A DNA stretch of 64,000 nucleotides from Bacillota bacterium (GTDB lineage Bacteria > Bacillota > Sulfobacillia > Sulfobacillales > Sulfobacillaceae): NCBI GenBank assembly GCA_021820965.1, contig JAKACZ010000002.1, positions 124,001-188,000 on the forward strand. The letters are read 5' to 3'. Each line of letters begins with the position of its first letter. Position 1 is the stretch's first letter. This document shows positions 17,498 to 26,156 of this stretch, piece by piece. A program made the translations under genes and the position numbers. A model generated the notes under the pieces. That model saw nothing but the letters and a program-made list of their open reading frames with translations. It searched no databases and was not told the DNA's origin.

Positions 17498-17534
17498 TGC
17501 CGTATTCACGCCCCCAAAATAATGGCGTACGGAG
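17498..17534 (+). repeat. cassette-boundary palindrome, copy 7
   Basis: CCGTA (17500-17504) and TACGG (17528-17532) flank TTCACGCCCCCAAAATAA. It lies 30 bp after the 28-residue ORF. Confidence 0.55.
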
Positions 17535-17647
17535 TTGCATAACGCGCAACCAAAAGATTCCACAGATGCCAGACAACCCCTTCCCGTATGATGGACTAGA
17601 CCGGTGTGCGAGGCCCCGGAAAATATGCAGCAATGGAGCTAACGATC

Positions 17648-17818
17648 ATGGAGAAGAAGCCAACGAAGTGTGAACTACCACCACGAGCTCTGCTAGCGCT
17701 ACTTCTCGGTATTTTCATCGGGGCCGTGTTTTCGGGACGCTATGACACCTTGATTTTAGGGGCAATAGTGGCAGTTGTTGGAGTCGTGGTATTCTTGCGG
17801 TGGTATAAATGGTGGTAA
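17648..17818 (+). CDS. small membrane protein (56 residues)
   Basis: The ATG at 17648 is favoured over 17606/17633 because GGAG lies 9 bp before it. A charged N-terminus (MEKKPTKCELPPR) is followed by two hydrophobic helices (ALLALLLGIFIGAVF and LILGAIVAVVGVVVFL) and the ending RWYKWW. It is the only gene between boundary copies 7 and 8. Function unknown. Confidence 0.6.
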   Translation: MEKKPTKCELPPRALLALLLGIFIGAVFSGRYDTLILGAIVAVVGVVVFLRWYKWW

Positions 17819-17961
17819 ACGAACCTAGCAATTAGAAGTGCAGGCGACCACGTGCGCCGATTTCAGAAGCCCTATGGCCGCTACTGCTGATGGCGAACGA
17901 GCCGGTGAGATCTCGGACCGTGGCTCAAAACTAGTCTTTAGCCAAGACCTTTACACCAAAG

Positions 17962-17996
17962 CTTCCGGCGCTCTCGCCCCCGTAAGTGCCGGAGGC
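17962..17996 (+). repeat. cassette-boundary palindrome, copy 8
   Basis: CTTCCGGCGCTCT, core CGCCCCC, GTAAGTGCCGGAGG. CCGGC/GCCGG replaces the CGGC/GCCG pair of other copies, a compensatory change that keeps the stem. Confidence 0.7.
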
Positions 17997-18086
17997 AGCC
18001 GCCTGCTGGTCAGGATGCAATGCACCCCGTGACGGGATCACACTAAGCGCGGAACACTTTTCGTTAATTTCTTGTACACTAAATAC

Positions 18087-18686
18087 ATGACCAAAAACTA
18101 CTGGCAGTGGGAGCCCTCGCTCGACGAGATCCTCGAACCTATCCGAAGTCTTCCCGGATCTTCGGTGACAATCGGTATCTCGGGGTATGGCGGCTCCGGG
18201 AAGACAACCCTCGCCCATGCGCTGGCAGAGCGATTGTCTGCGCCGGTGATCTCCATTGATGAATTTGGCACGAGCGCGGTATTCCGGCGATCCGATGATT
18301 GGCAGGGATTCGATCGGGAGCGGCTCGTGAGACAGGTGCTCGCGCCCTTTGCCCGCGGCGTTCGCGAACTGTCATACGACAGTTGCGACGACTGGGACTC
18401 ATGGGAGACCGTTCCCACTCATCTGGTTATGGAACGTTTCTTGTTCCTAGAAGGCGTCGGACTGTTCCACCCCAATGTTGTACCGTATCCGGATTATCGC
18501 ATCTGGTTGGATGTACCACTCGCCGAAGCCACTGCTCGGGGAATAACACGCGAACGGATCCTTGGACGTGACCCAGGCGACGTTTGGCAGCGCTTGTGGG
18601 AGCCCAACGAGAGCGATTTTGAGCGCAAGTTCCAACCTAAGGAGTCCGCACACCGCCTGATTCGTCCTGAACAATCCGTCCCATGA
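18087..18686 (+). CDS. P-loop kinase, uridine-kinase-like
   Basis: 199 residues from ATG 18087. The Walker A motif GISGYGGSGKTTLAHALAERL is near residue 30, and a VISIDEFG strand with Asp follows about 20 residues later, as in the uridine kinase/phosphoribulokinase-like family. A later WLDVPLAEATARGITRER stretch resembles the lid region. No ribosome binding site precedes ATG, and TACACT ends 6 bp before it, so a leaderless transcript is possible. The substrate is unknown. Confidence 0.7.
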   Translation: MTKNYWQWEPSLDEILEPIRSLPGSSVTIGISGYGGSGKTTLAHALAERLSAPVISIDEFGTSAVFRRSDDWQGFDRERLVRQVLAPFARGVRELSYDSCDDWDSWETVPTHLVMERFLFLEGVGLFHPNVVPYPDYRIWLDVPLAEATARGITRERILGRDPGDVWQRLWEPNESDFERKFQPKESAHRLIRPEQSVP

Positions 18687-18732
18687 TCCCGGCTCGCGCT
18701 AATACGCTCTTGCCCTCAAATGTTCCTCTCCA

Positions 18733-19140
18733 TTAGCCTCCTTGCAATTGTTGCAAGAGGCCGTAGATGTCCCCTAAGACCCACACCTCCGAGATTTTTC
18801 CGTCGTGGAAATGGAATAAGGCCGCGCCTGCATACTCAATCGCTTTATGCGTGGGCGGTATCCCGAAAATTTCTCCTTCATGAGTCCCCCGATAGGTCAA
18901 CCGGGCAAAGGATTTGTCGGCTTCCGTGATCACCTCCTCGACATGGTTCGTGAAATCAGGAAACGCATTGTGTATGTAGTCCACATATTGACCGAATTCG
19001 GCGTAGCCCACGGCTGATTGGCCCAAGGAGCCCCGGAACCGAATATCTTCGGCCAACAATTCGGGGAAGAGACCTTTGTCGAAGTGATTCCACATCTCGT
19101 TGTAGAATCGCCCAATGAGGTGGACATTTAGGTTCGCCAC
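18733..19140 (-). CDS. SnoaL-like (NTF2-fold) protein
   Basis: 135 residues, GTG start after GAGGGG. The alternation FYNEMWNHFDKGLFPELLAE, then RFRGSLGQSAVGYAEFGQYV and later ARLTYRGTHEGEIFGIPPTH matches the SnoaL-like polyketide-cyclase/ester-cyclase family, cone-shaped NTF2 folds of about 130 residues. The reaction is not predictable. It shares its interval of the array with the plus-strand kinase, converging tail to tail. Confidence 0.8.
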   Translation of the reverse strand: MANLNVHLIGRFYNEMWNHFDKGLFPELLAEDIRFRGSLGQSAVGYAEFGQYVDYIHNAFPDFTNHVEEVITEADKSFARLTYRGTHEGEIFGIPPTHKAIEYAGAALFHFHDGKISEVWVLGDIYGLLQQLQGG

Positions 19141-19210
19141 ATATTTTTCAACCCCTCGTCATGGTTCTTGGTTCCATCTTACGGCATATTCGAAGTCAAG
19201 GCGTAGCCAC

Positions 19211-19258
19211 GGCTTACGGCGCACTCGCCCCCGTTAGTTGCCTAACAGGGGCGAGTGG
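19211..19258 (+). repeat. cassette-boundary palindrome, copy 9 with perfect long inverted repeat
   Basis: Besides the usual element, CACTCGCCCC (19222-19231) plus GTTAG pair with CTAAC plus GGGGCGAGTG (ending 19257), a 36-bp near-perfect palindrome. It sits 17 bp after the GNAT stop codon and may also act as a bidirectional terminator. Confidence 0.75.
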
Positions 19259-19274
19259 TTTGTAACGGACTTGG

Positions 19275-19820
19275 TTAGCGGGCCACGAATTCGGAGCGGA
19301 GAAGGCCCATGACGACTTGGTCCATTGGCTGCCCGTTCACGAGCGCGGCATCACGCAACCGTCCCTCAATCTGAAATCCCACCTTGGCGTACGATTTGAG
19401 CGCCCGCTCGTTGCCAGCCCAGGTATCCAGTTGAATCCGGCGTAATCGAAACCGATCGAAGAGGAACCGGCATAGGGTCCGTACGGCATCGGTACCGTAG
19501 CCTTGGCCCCAATAGGACTTGTCCCCAATCATAATGCCCAGCACCGCGGTTCCCGCGACTACATCCATGTCCCGGTAACTCACTTCGCCGATGAACACAC
19601 CGGATTCCGTCACGATTCCTAGAATCCCGGACTCTTGGTGCCGGTCCGTTAAAATGGCCTGATCGAACCGGCTCATGAACGCCTCTTCCGGGACCAGGCT
19701 GGACTGATGCGCTTCCCCCGTGGCCCAATACATCACCTCATGATCCCGACGCCAGTGATAATAGGTGCGCCACATATCCCGGGTAAAGGGCTGGAGCGTC
19801 ACCTGATTTCCTTGTATCAA
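19275..19820 (-). CDS. GNAT N-acetyltransferase, RimJ/RimL type
   Basis: 181 residues, TTG start with GGGAGG 7 bp upstream. The pattern LQPFTRDMWRTYYHWRRDHE, then IMIGDKSYWGQGYGTDAVRT (Q/RxxGxGxxA) and WAGNERALKSYAKVGFQIEG is that of GNATs acting on N-terminal or side-chain amines (Acetyltransf_3). These are often misread as antibiotic-modifying enzymes; the substrate is open. Confidence 0.85.
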   Translation of the reverse strand: MIQGNQVTLQPFTRDMWRTYYHWRRDHEVMYWATGEAHQSSLVPEEAFMSRFDQAILTDRHQESGILGIVTESGVFIGEVSYRDMDVVAGTAVLGIMIGDKSYWGQGYGTDAVRTLCRFLFDRFRLRRIQLDTWAGNERALKSYAKVGFQIEGRLRDAALVNGQPMDQVVMGLLRSEFVAR

Positions 19821-19860
19821 CCGAAGTCCTCCCTGAGGGAGGTCCTGACCGTCGCCACCC

Positions 19861-19894
19861 CGCAGTTGGAGTTAAGCCCCCGTGACCGGCAATC
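19861..19894 (+). repeat. cassette-boundary palindrome, copy 10 (degenerate)
   Basis: GCAGTTGGAGTTA, core AGCCCCC, GTGACCGGCAAT. It lies 308 bp past the serS pseudogene stop. That gap (19895-20201) holds no visible gene. Confidence 0.5.
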
Positions 19895-20201
19895 TCAGAC
19901 ACTCCGCGATTTGAAACTCCCCGTCGTTCCGTCTTGCGTCCTGGAATCCACTCGGGTCATGATGCTTACCATGGCCATCGCCTCCTCATGCGGTGTTTTC
20001 ATGATAGCGATGTTGACCCGATGACAAAAGAGGCTTATGCCGAACCCCGCCGACACCGGCAACCGAATCATCGTTGCAATGTCTTCAGTGTCTGGCCCGC
20101 AGTGGCCCTCGAACCTCCTCAGTCGCGATGCAAGGAATCAGCCAGTGAAAGTTAGAGAGCACGGCTCACGGGATTTGTCCGCGTGAACCCTCCTAAATTC
20201 C

Positions 20202-21477
20202 CTATGCCGGTGTGATTTCCTCCACGTCACCCATGTACTGGCGCAAGGCTTTGGGAATGTATATCGACCCATCGGCGCGCTGGTGGTTTTCGAGGAGGGG
20301 TATCAAGATGCGCGGCGTGGCGATGGCGGTATTGTTCAACGTGTGACAGAGGCGAAGCTGTCCACGACTGTCACGGTACCGAATGTTGGAACGCCGCGCC
20401 TGAAAGTCCAAGAGGACCGACGACGAGTGCGTCTCCCCATAACTGTGCCGGCTGGGCATCCACGTTTCGATGTCGACTTGCTGGTAGTTTTTCTGCGACA
20501 GGTCACCCGTACAGACGGCCACCACCCGATAGGGCAGTTCGAGCAGTTGCAAGACGTCTTCCGCATTGCGCGTTAACTCTTCAAAGATGGCCAAGGAGGT
20601 CTCTACATCGTTCTGGCACAGCACCACCTGCTCCACCTTGGCAAACTGGTGCACGCGATACAGCCCGTGGACGTCGCGCCCGGCTGATCCCACCTCGCGA
20701 CGAAAGCAGGGTGACACCGCGGCCAACCGCAACGGCTGTTCGACGTCCACGACCTCATTGGCGAAGTACGAGCGGCACCTCCGCGGTCCCCACCAACCAT
20801 TGATCATCGGCGCGCAGTTGATACGTTTGGTCTCTCCCCGTAGGGAAAAACCCGGTGTTGACCAGCGCCTCGGTCTGGGCGAACACGGGGACCTCCATCA
20901 GGGTAAAGCCCCGCGAGGCCAGCACATCGAGGGCCAACTGCTGCACCGCACGGTGCAGCCGGAGACCCGCATCTTTCAAGATGTAGGCGCGCGAACCGGC
21001 GATTTTCACGGCCCGCCCCACATCGAGAATCCCCAGATCCTGCGCCAAGGCCGCATGGTCGCGCGGCGCAAAGTCGAAGGCGGGAATCGCGCCGACCCGC
21101 TTGAGTTCCACATTATCCGCATCCGATTCCCCGACAGGGGTGTCTGGGGACACCACGTTAGGCACGAGGAGCATCATCTCGTGCAGACGTGCCATCGTGT
21201 CCTTGAAGCGCTCCTCAAGTCCCGCGAGGGCCCGATTGATGGCCCGGACGCGGGTTTTCCCGGTCTCGGCCTCCTCCGCCTGCCCGAACTGCAACCATGT
21301 CGCAATCTGGGCCGACGCTTGATTGCGCTGGCTTCGCAAATCCTCAATCTCCGGCAGCAGTGCCAATCGGGTGTCGTCGAGCGCCATCAGTTCTTCCACG
21401 TTCACGTCGATCTTCTTCTGATTCGCCACCCATTGGATGAACTCCACGTTGGCCCGAATAAACTTCATGTCCAGCAT
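20202..21477 (-). pseudogene. serS: seryl-tRNA synthetase with a frameshift
   Basis: The first frame runs from ATG 21477 (MLDMKFIRANVEFIQ, behind GGAAGGGG) through the coiled-coil tRNA-binding arm to VGTAEVPLVLRQ and then stops. The second continues YFANEVVDVEQPLRLAAVSP, with class II motif 2 (CFRREVGSAGRDVHGLYRVH) and motif 3 (LNNTAIATPRILIPLLENHQ). The break is at about 20780, where a few bases are missing between PLV and YFANE. Summed length is about 425 codons, normal for SerRS, so only this lesion disables it. It is probably a second, non-housekeeping copy; extra SerRS genes are known as resistance determinants to seryl-AMP mimics. Confidence 0.85.
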
Positions 21478-21700
21478 GCGGTAGTCGCCCCTTCCATAGC
21501 ACAGCGCTCCTCGTCTGATTGGGACGAGGAGCGCTGCTGGCTCGCGGTGCCACCCAACTTGGTCGAACTTTTGGTCGTTCAACCCTCTTGGTTCCGCGAT
21601 ATCGGGCGGGGCCGGTTAACTTAGGAATCACAGGATTCTTGACGAAAACGCCTCCGAGTTGGATTCTCTTCATCGGCACGTGAAGATATGCAGTTGGCGT
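21478..21700 (-). ncRNA. T-box leader of serS
   Basis: On the minus strand the conserved T-box bulge sequence GGGTGGCACCGCG lies at about 21555-21543. A strong stem follows, GACGAGGAGCGCT/AGCGCTCCTCGTC (21535-21503), in the terminator position. The leader precedes a serS reading frame, so a tRNA-Ser sensor is expected. No U-tract follows the last stem, so the regulation could be translational or the leader may be decayed. Confidence 0.8.
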
Positions 21701-21701
21701 C

Positions 21702-21730
21702 AGACTATCAGATGGATAGGCCCCGGTCAA
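21702..21730 (-). promoter_or_regulatory. sigma-A promoter of the T-box/serS unit
   Basis: TTGACC (21730-21725), exactly 17 bp, TAGTCT (21707-21702) on the minus strand. It places the transcript start at the beginning of the T-box leader. Confidence 0.6.
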
Positions 21731-21754
21731 GACAGGGGCGGGGCCGAATCTTGG

Positions 21755-21788
21755 CTTGATGCACACTCGCCCCCGTAAAGGCCGCAAG
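21755..21788 (+). repeat. cassette-boundary palindrome, copy 11
   Basis: CTTGATGCACACT, core CGCCCCC, GTAAAGGCCGCAAG. It lies 19 bp past the stop of the 63-residue membrane protein and just upstream of the serS promoter. Confidence 0.7.
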
Positions 21789-21806
21789 ATTTCCGGGCCG
21801 CCGTCA

Positions 21807-21998
21807 TCACTTATTGTGTGTGAGGTACCACGATCCCCAACCGCCGATAACGAAGACGACAAGAAGTCCCAGCAAAAATATCCACCGCGGAATCCATTCA
21901 AATCCGTATTGCCCGGTTAATCCGTAGCCACAAACACCCATGAGCACGACGGTCACAGAGGCGACCCACTGCAACCATGAGGAACGTTTCTTTGGCAT
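21807..21998 (-). CDS. small membrane protein (63 residues)
   Basis: ATG 21998 follows AAGGAG by 7 bp; earlier in-frame codons lack a site. Basic start MPKKRSSW, then two helices (WVASVTVVLMGVCGYGL and WIFLLGLLVVFVIGGWGSWYL). It is the only gene between copies 11 and 12. Function unknown. Confidence 0.65.
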   Translation of the reverse strand: MPKKRSSWLQWVASVTVVLMGVCGYGLTGQYGFEWIPRWIFLLGLLVVFVIGGWGSWYLTHNK

Positions 21999-22088
21999 TC
22001 GATTCTCCTTATCTACGGGGTTGAGCCCGGCTCGCAACACGATGGCCGGCGAAGCCGTCGCACCACTTCGCGCAAGCCCAGGCCGTGT

Positions 22089-22127
22089 CGTGCATAGGGG
22101 AGATTCGCCCCCGTAAGCGCCGCATCA
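22089..22127 (+). repeat. cassette-boundary palindrome, copy 12
   Basis: GTGCATAGGGGAGATT, core CGCCCCC, GTAAGCGCCGCATCACG, outer pairing GTG/CAC. It overlaps the tail of the GNAT pseudogene. Confidence 0.65.
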
Positions 22128-23002
22128 CGCTGTCGCAGTTTTGACACCGATTGTCCCAGTATTATTCAGCACCGTCCCGGTCATCCCGGGGTTGTTGGAC
22201 GGGAAGGTTTCCATACCATTGTTGAATGGTGCAACAGGCTCGAAATCCCAGCCGCGCACAAATTGGGGCAGACGTATCGGGAGACGGCCGTAATGAGCGC
22301 CGCCTCGACCCCCGTCGCAAAAGCATCGCGCAAGCGGGCGCCGACCTGAGCCCGATACACGCCCTGGCCACGAAAAGCTGGAACGGTGGCCGACCCGGAG
22401 AGGAAAACGACCCGGGCTCCGAGAGGCACCGACACGCCGTACCCCACCACAGCCCCAGTGGCACGGTCCTCCGCCACGCAAACGGCTGACCCGGCCGATG
22501 ACGCAACCGCGCGCAGCACATGGCCGAACGATTCCGCTATCATGCCCATCCCGTATGCCGAGGCTAGGGATTCTGCATGACCGAGCGCTACGTCGAGGGC
22601 CACCCGTTCCACGCGCCACGGATGGTCTTGAGCCACCAGGTCTGGAGCGTCGAGCACCATGCCAACGAGCGCCGCGCCCTCCCGGAGACCATGGTACTGC
22701 AGGCGCATCGGGAGGTTGTCGGGCGTACTTAACGGCCCCACCGTCTAGAGATAGGGAACCGTTCCGAACCGCTCGGCAACCCGGGCAATAGTCGTGTCGA
22801 CGTTGTCCCGTCCCAATCGCGCCTGGCCGACGACGTTCGCTTCAGGCATCGGCTGCCCCGTATAAAACCCCACGACTCCCTCGACGCCGAATGCATGGAG
22901 CACGCCATCTGGCAAGAGACTAAAGGGGAGGCTGTCCAAGACCGTAATCCAGTGTGCGTCGTGCATTTTGGGCCATTCATCTTTGAGGTGCTCAGGTATC
23001 AT
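22125..23002 (-). pseudogene. GNAT acetyltransferase with amber stop and frameshift
   Basis: ATG 23002 has AAAGGAG 6 bp upstream. The frame runs to GTVPYL, meets TAG at 22747-22745 and continues in the same frame as TVGPLSTPDNLPMRLQYHG. In related GNATs this spot reads WxVGPxxxPxDL, so TAG most likely replaced a Trp TGG. Acetyl-CoA motif SATVPAFRGQGVYRAQVGAR follows. Near 22270 the expected C-terminus (TSAPICARLGF) continues in another frame, a second lesion. Dead gene unless unusual recoding occurs. Confidence 0.7.
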
Positions 23003-23186
23003 GGCGACTCCTTTCACACAACCTCACGTTAGATTTCATTGATGATGAGATTCATGGGTGACTTCTTGAGGACTACGCTCATACTACCACGGCCAACACC
23101 CCCAATCTTTGCCTGCCGTTGTATGCTGGGCCCGCATATGACTTAACCACGCGACTGACTCACAATACGACCCAAGTGGCCCGGAT

Positions 23187-23220
23187 CCTTGCGGCGCTTA
23201 CGCCCCCGAAAGTCCTTCAG
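23187..23220 (+). repeat. cassette-boundary palindrome, copy 13
   Basis: CCTTGCGGCGCTTA, core CGCCCCC, GAAAGTCCTTCAG. The left arm is the best version of CTTGCGGC-RCTTA. The 300 bp from here to the DUF3800 gene end show nothing recognisable. Confidence 0.65.
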
Positions 23221-23528
23221 TAGTAACGAGAACAGTTGATATCCGATACTTCCTAAGAGCAGTCAACGGAGCGTGAGACGCCCGCAGGGTGAGTCCTTGA
23301 AGCACTCTTCCCGCTTTAGATCGACGCAGCGTCCTCCCGCAACTATAGTCAGACCAGTCAACGCCAGACGACCAGAGAGGTTATCGTGCTGCGCTCGGAT
23401 ACGGATATTTGGCGGTTCGCCTAACGTACATCCATCTGACGCAAAAAAATACCGAGCAGCTCCTGGCCGGAACCACTCGGATTTCCCCTGATTTAATGTT
23501 CATATAATATGACCGCTTGGCCGGGATG

Positions 23529-24299
23529 TCAAGACTGACCAAGGGTGAAAAACTTGGGTGGCATTTCATAAATCCCCCGGAACAGTTGCTCGGGGCGAGG
23601 TCCCGGAACCGTCATGGTGCGAGACTCGACGGTATAGTACAACCCGTCCACCCAGTCTAAGAATTCCTTCGGCTCCTTGTCCCGATGCTCGTGATGCTGG
23701 CGGATAATGCCGGCCACCAGGTCGGCTATTTGAATGCCCTCTTCGACCTTGGAGCTGACGAAAAACGCTGTTTCGACCATCGAGGTCAATAGATGCCCTT
23801 CGGCCGACCGAAAGAGATAATTCTTCATCCTGTTGACAATGATCTGGTCGTTACCTTCGTCTTGGGAATCAAACGCCACCAAACATTTTGAGTCGGCCTC
23901 ACGATCGTATCCGTTAATCCTCTGTAACAAAAACCGATAATGGTTCGGAAGCCATGCCGGCTCTTCAACCCAATCGGGCACCTCGTCAGGATGCTGCATC
24001 ACGACCGAAAATACGCGGAGCGAGGGAATGCCCCCAACGATTTCTTGAACAATGCGTTCGACGCAGGTCTTGTTACGTTTGGCAAACGTCAAGGCTTTCG
24101 GCCGTACCATATTAGAAGCTTTAACTTCGACGTCCGTCCGCTCATAGATATCCATTTTTATTCGATACATTCGCTGAATGACGGTGCGTATGTCCGCCTC
24201 GGACAGACAGACTGCTGCCAGCACTGGACATAAGGCTTCATCATTCGGGTGCGGGAATCCGCTTTCATCGACAAACGCTATCAGGCATCCCATCTCCAT
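23529..24299 (-). CDS. DUF3800 family protein
   Basis: 256 residues. The N-terminal strand CLIAFVDESGFPHP gives the DESG motif typical of DUF3800, a family with an RNase H-like fold and acidic active-site residues (Asp-11 and Glu-12 here; later Asp residues in LVAFDSQDEGNDQ). DUF3800 proteins occur in defence islands and beside mobile elements; their biochemical role is not settled. The gene faces away from the next membrane-protein gene. Confidence 0.8.
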   Translation of the reverse strand: MEMGCLIAFVDESGFPHPNDEALCPVLAAVCLSEADIRTVIQRMYRIKMDIYERTDVEVKASNMVRPKALTFAKRNKTCVERIVQEIVGGIPSLRVFSVVMQHPDEVPDWVEEPAWLPNHYRFLLQRINGYDREADSKCLVAFDSQDEGNDQIIVNRMKNYLFRSAEGHLLTSMVETAFFVSSKVEEGIQIADLVAGIIRQHHEHRDKEPKEFLDWVDGLYYTVESRTMTVPGPRPEQLFRGIYEMPPKFFTLGQS

Positions 24300-24482
24300 T
24301 CGATGATTTCTTCAATTATAGCAACTGAGACGAATCACATGACAGCCGTCATGTCGTTTCGAGTCTTTATCCTCCAAAACAAGAAGAAGTCACCGGAAAC
24401 ACGAGAAATGACAGATAATCTGCCGCCCGCGGTTTTCGATAATGCTACTGTTTAGTCATAAAACCTATTGGAGGTGGTTCCC

Positions 24483-25283
24483 TTGTCCGATGACGTCGTC
24501 AGCCAATCGAGCGGCGACAAGCGCTCATGGTGGCAACGGTGGGTATGCCTCCGTAGTGTCGGTAACGACGCACCCGACTTGCTGGAAGGCGTGGACGAGG
24601 CATTTCTGAAGAAGCGGGTCCATAACGCAGCTATCCACGGGCAAGACATGGCCCGCGCGGCAACACTTCTCGAGGACCTAGCGAAATCGGAAACCCATAC
24701 CTCTTTATCTACAACTGGCGGTCTGGGCAGAGAACAGATAATTGCTGAAATCCTGCGAGAATTAAAGTACGGGCCGGTCCGCCGCGCTTTTTCCGAAAGT
24801 ATTTGGCCGTATGTCTTGATTGCCTATGAACTCGCCACCTTAGCGGCTTGGGTCTACATCTTGGCCATCCGGGAATCGTCCTGGCTAACAATGTTGTCTG
24901 TGCATCCAACTTGGAACCTTGGTGAAATCATCGGGATTTCTGCCGCGAGCGGCTCGGTGGGCGCCGGCTCTCTTACCCTGTATGGAATCTACACACACGT
25001 CGAATACCGGAGCATGGACCCGGGCTTCACGGCGTGGTACATAGTTCGCCCGATCCTCGGCGGTATCATGGGTGCCGTGTCAGGCTTAATCGGCCACTTC
25101 GTTTTCCGTGGAATCGACGCAACCGGTACTGGCGCGGACATCGTTATCGTAGCCATCGCATTCCTTGCGGGGTCTAATGACCGCTTCATGGCTCAACTCA
25201 TCGATCGCTTCACCGGACAGCTAATGGGCCTGGGCTCGAAGTCGACAAAATCCCATAACTCGAAAGCGACTACTACACCCTAA
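24483..25283 (+). CDS. membrane protein of unknown function
   Basis: 266 residues from TTG 24483, chosen for GGAGGTGG 5 bp before it. The first 110 residues are soluble and helical. Four hydrophobic segments follow: VLIAYELATLAAWVYILAI, IIGISAASGSVGAGSLTLYG, PILGGIMGAVSGLIGHFVF and IVIVAIAFLAGSNDRFMAQL. The end GSNDRFMAQLIDRFTGQL resembles small proteins that assemble in membranes through a C-terminal helix. No family recognised. It shares its interval with DUF3800, divergently transcribed. Confidence 0.65.
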   Translation: MSDDVVSQSSGDKRSWWQRWVCLRSVGNDAPDLLEGVDEAFLKKRVHNAAIHGQDMARAATLLEDLAKSETHTSLSTTGGLGREQIIAEILRELKYGPVRRAFSESIWPYVLIAYELATLAAWVYILAIRESSWLTMLSVHPTWNLGEIIGISAASGSVGAGSLTLYGIYTHVEYRSMDPGFTAWYIVRPILGGIMGAVSGLIGHFVFRGIDATGTGADIVIVAIAFLAGSNDRFMAQLIDRFTGQLMGLGSKSTKSHNSKATTTP

Positions 25284-25426
25284 AGGGTTCGACATAGAGT
25301 CCGGAGATCTCCCTCGCAACTACGAATGGCCTAAGTGGGTAGTTAAAGTCCGAATTGAATAGCGTTTTCTGCCTCCGACCCCTCGCGCAAGACATCAAGC
25401 CACTCTCGGCCGTATCGTGGCGCACC

Positions 25427-25460
25427 CTTAATGCATTTACGCCCCCGAAAGTGCCGCAAG
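25427..25460 (+). repeat. cassette-boundary palindrome, copy 14
   Basis: CTTAATGCATTTA, core CGCCCCC, GAAAGTGCCGCAAG, close to the consensus. It begins 11 bp past the toxin pseudogene. Confidence 0.7.
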
Positions 25461-25470
25461 GGGTGGGAGA

Positions 25471-25766
25471 TTACACTCGGCGCTGCCACTCTTGGGGATA
25501 CCCCTCACATGCAAGACCGCGATGACCAAAATACTCTCCGGGAGGACAACGAAGTAGATGGCGTAGGGAAACCGACGCATCAGCGCGCGACGCACCTCGG
25601 TTTCGATGGCGGGAACTGCCGTGGGTTTTCGGCGACCCGCTTGAATAAGCGATCGAGCCCGTCCAGGAAACGCTCGCCGAGTCCTTGTCGCTGCGCTTCA
25701 TACCATGCCACGGGCGTCTTCCACGTCGTGCTGGGATTCCGCCCCCAGGCGAATCGGGAGGCTCAT
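25471..25766 (-). pseudogene. ParE/RelE-type toxin broken by indels
   Basis: ATG 25766 overlaps the antitoxin stop (ATGA). Frame 1 gives MSLPIRLGAESQHDVEDARG. One base later the frame must change to read WYEAQRQGLGERFLDGLDRL, a typical ParE/RelE helix. It changes again to read RRALMRRFPYAIYFVVLPES, and a third time to end as YPQEWQRRV. Each break is a single-base indel. The gene is a textbook toxin disabled by small lesions, or the consensus sequence carries errors here. Confidence 0.65.
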
Positions 25767-26005
25767 GCGTTCGGCTTGGGCCGATGCAAATCGCGGGCGA
25801 TTCGGTCGCGAACCTGATCCCACTCACGTGGGCTGGCATCAGGGTCGGCCAATCGTTGTCGAATGACCTCTTTATGCCATTCGGGCACGGGAACGCGATC
25901 GTCGGCAGCCGCCATGCAATCCCAAAGGGATTGCACGCAGTCGACCTTCTCCTCCGGCGACAGCTCATCGAATCCGAACGGGGGCCAGGGAACGCGGGTA
26001 GACAT
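25763..26005 (-). CDS. addiction module component (antitoxin, TIGR02574 type)
   Basis: 80 residues. FDELSPEEKVDCVQSLWDCM near the start and the acidic, proline-containing second half (VPVPEWHKEVIRQRL, DPDASPREWDQVRDRI) match the addiction-module component family that pairs with ParE-like toxins. It overlaps the toxin gene by 4 bp and would neutralise it. With the toxin broken, it is now an orphan antitoxin. Confidence 0.75.
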   Translation of the reverse strand: MSTRVPWPPFGFDELSPEEKVDCVQSLWDCMAAADDRVPVPEWHKEVIRQRLADPDASPREWDQVRDRIARDLHRPKPNA

Positions 26006-26156
26006 GCCGACACCTCCATTTGCCCTTCATAATACCACGCGCGGCTCAGCGTACGAAAAACCCGAGGCAAGGACTTGCTCGACACAACCCCCCGTCGCGG
26101 GAGGACCGCATAGACCTTGGTATCAGCCCTCGCCGGTCTCAGAATCACACGGCGCG

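Noticed and set aside
20566..21624. 352-codon plus-strand ORF opposite serS
   Set aside because: Antisense shadow of the synthetase and its T-box leader; composition typical of high-GC antisense frames.
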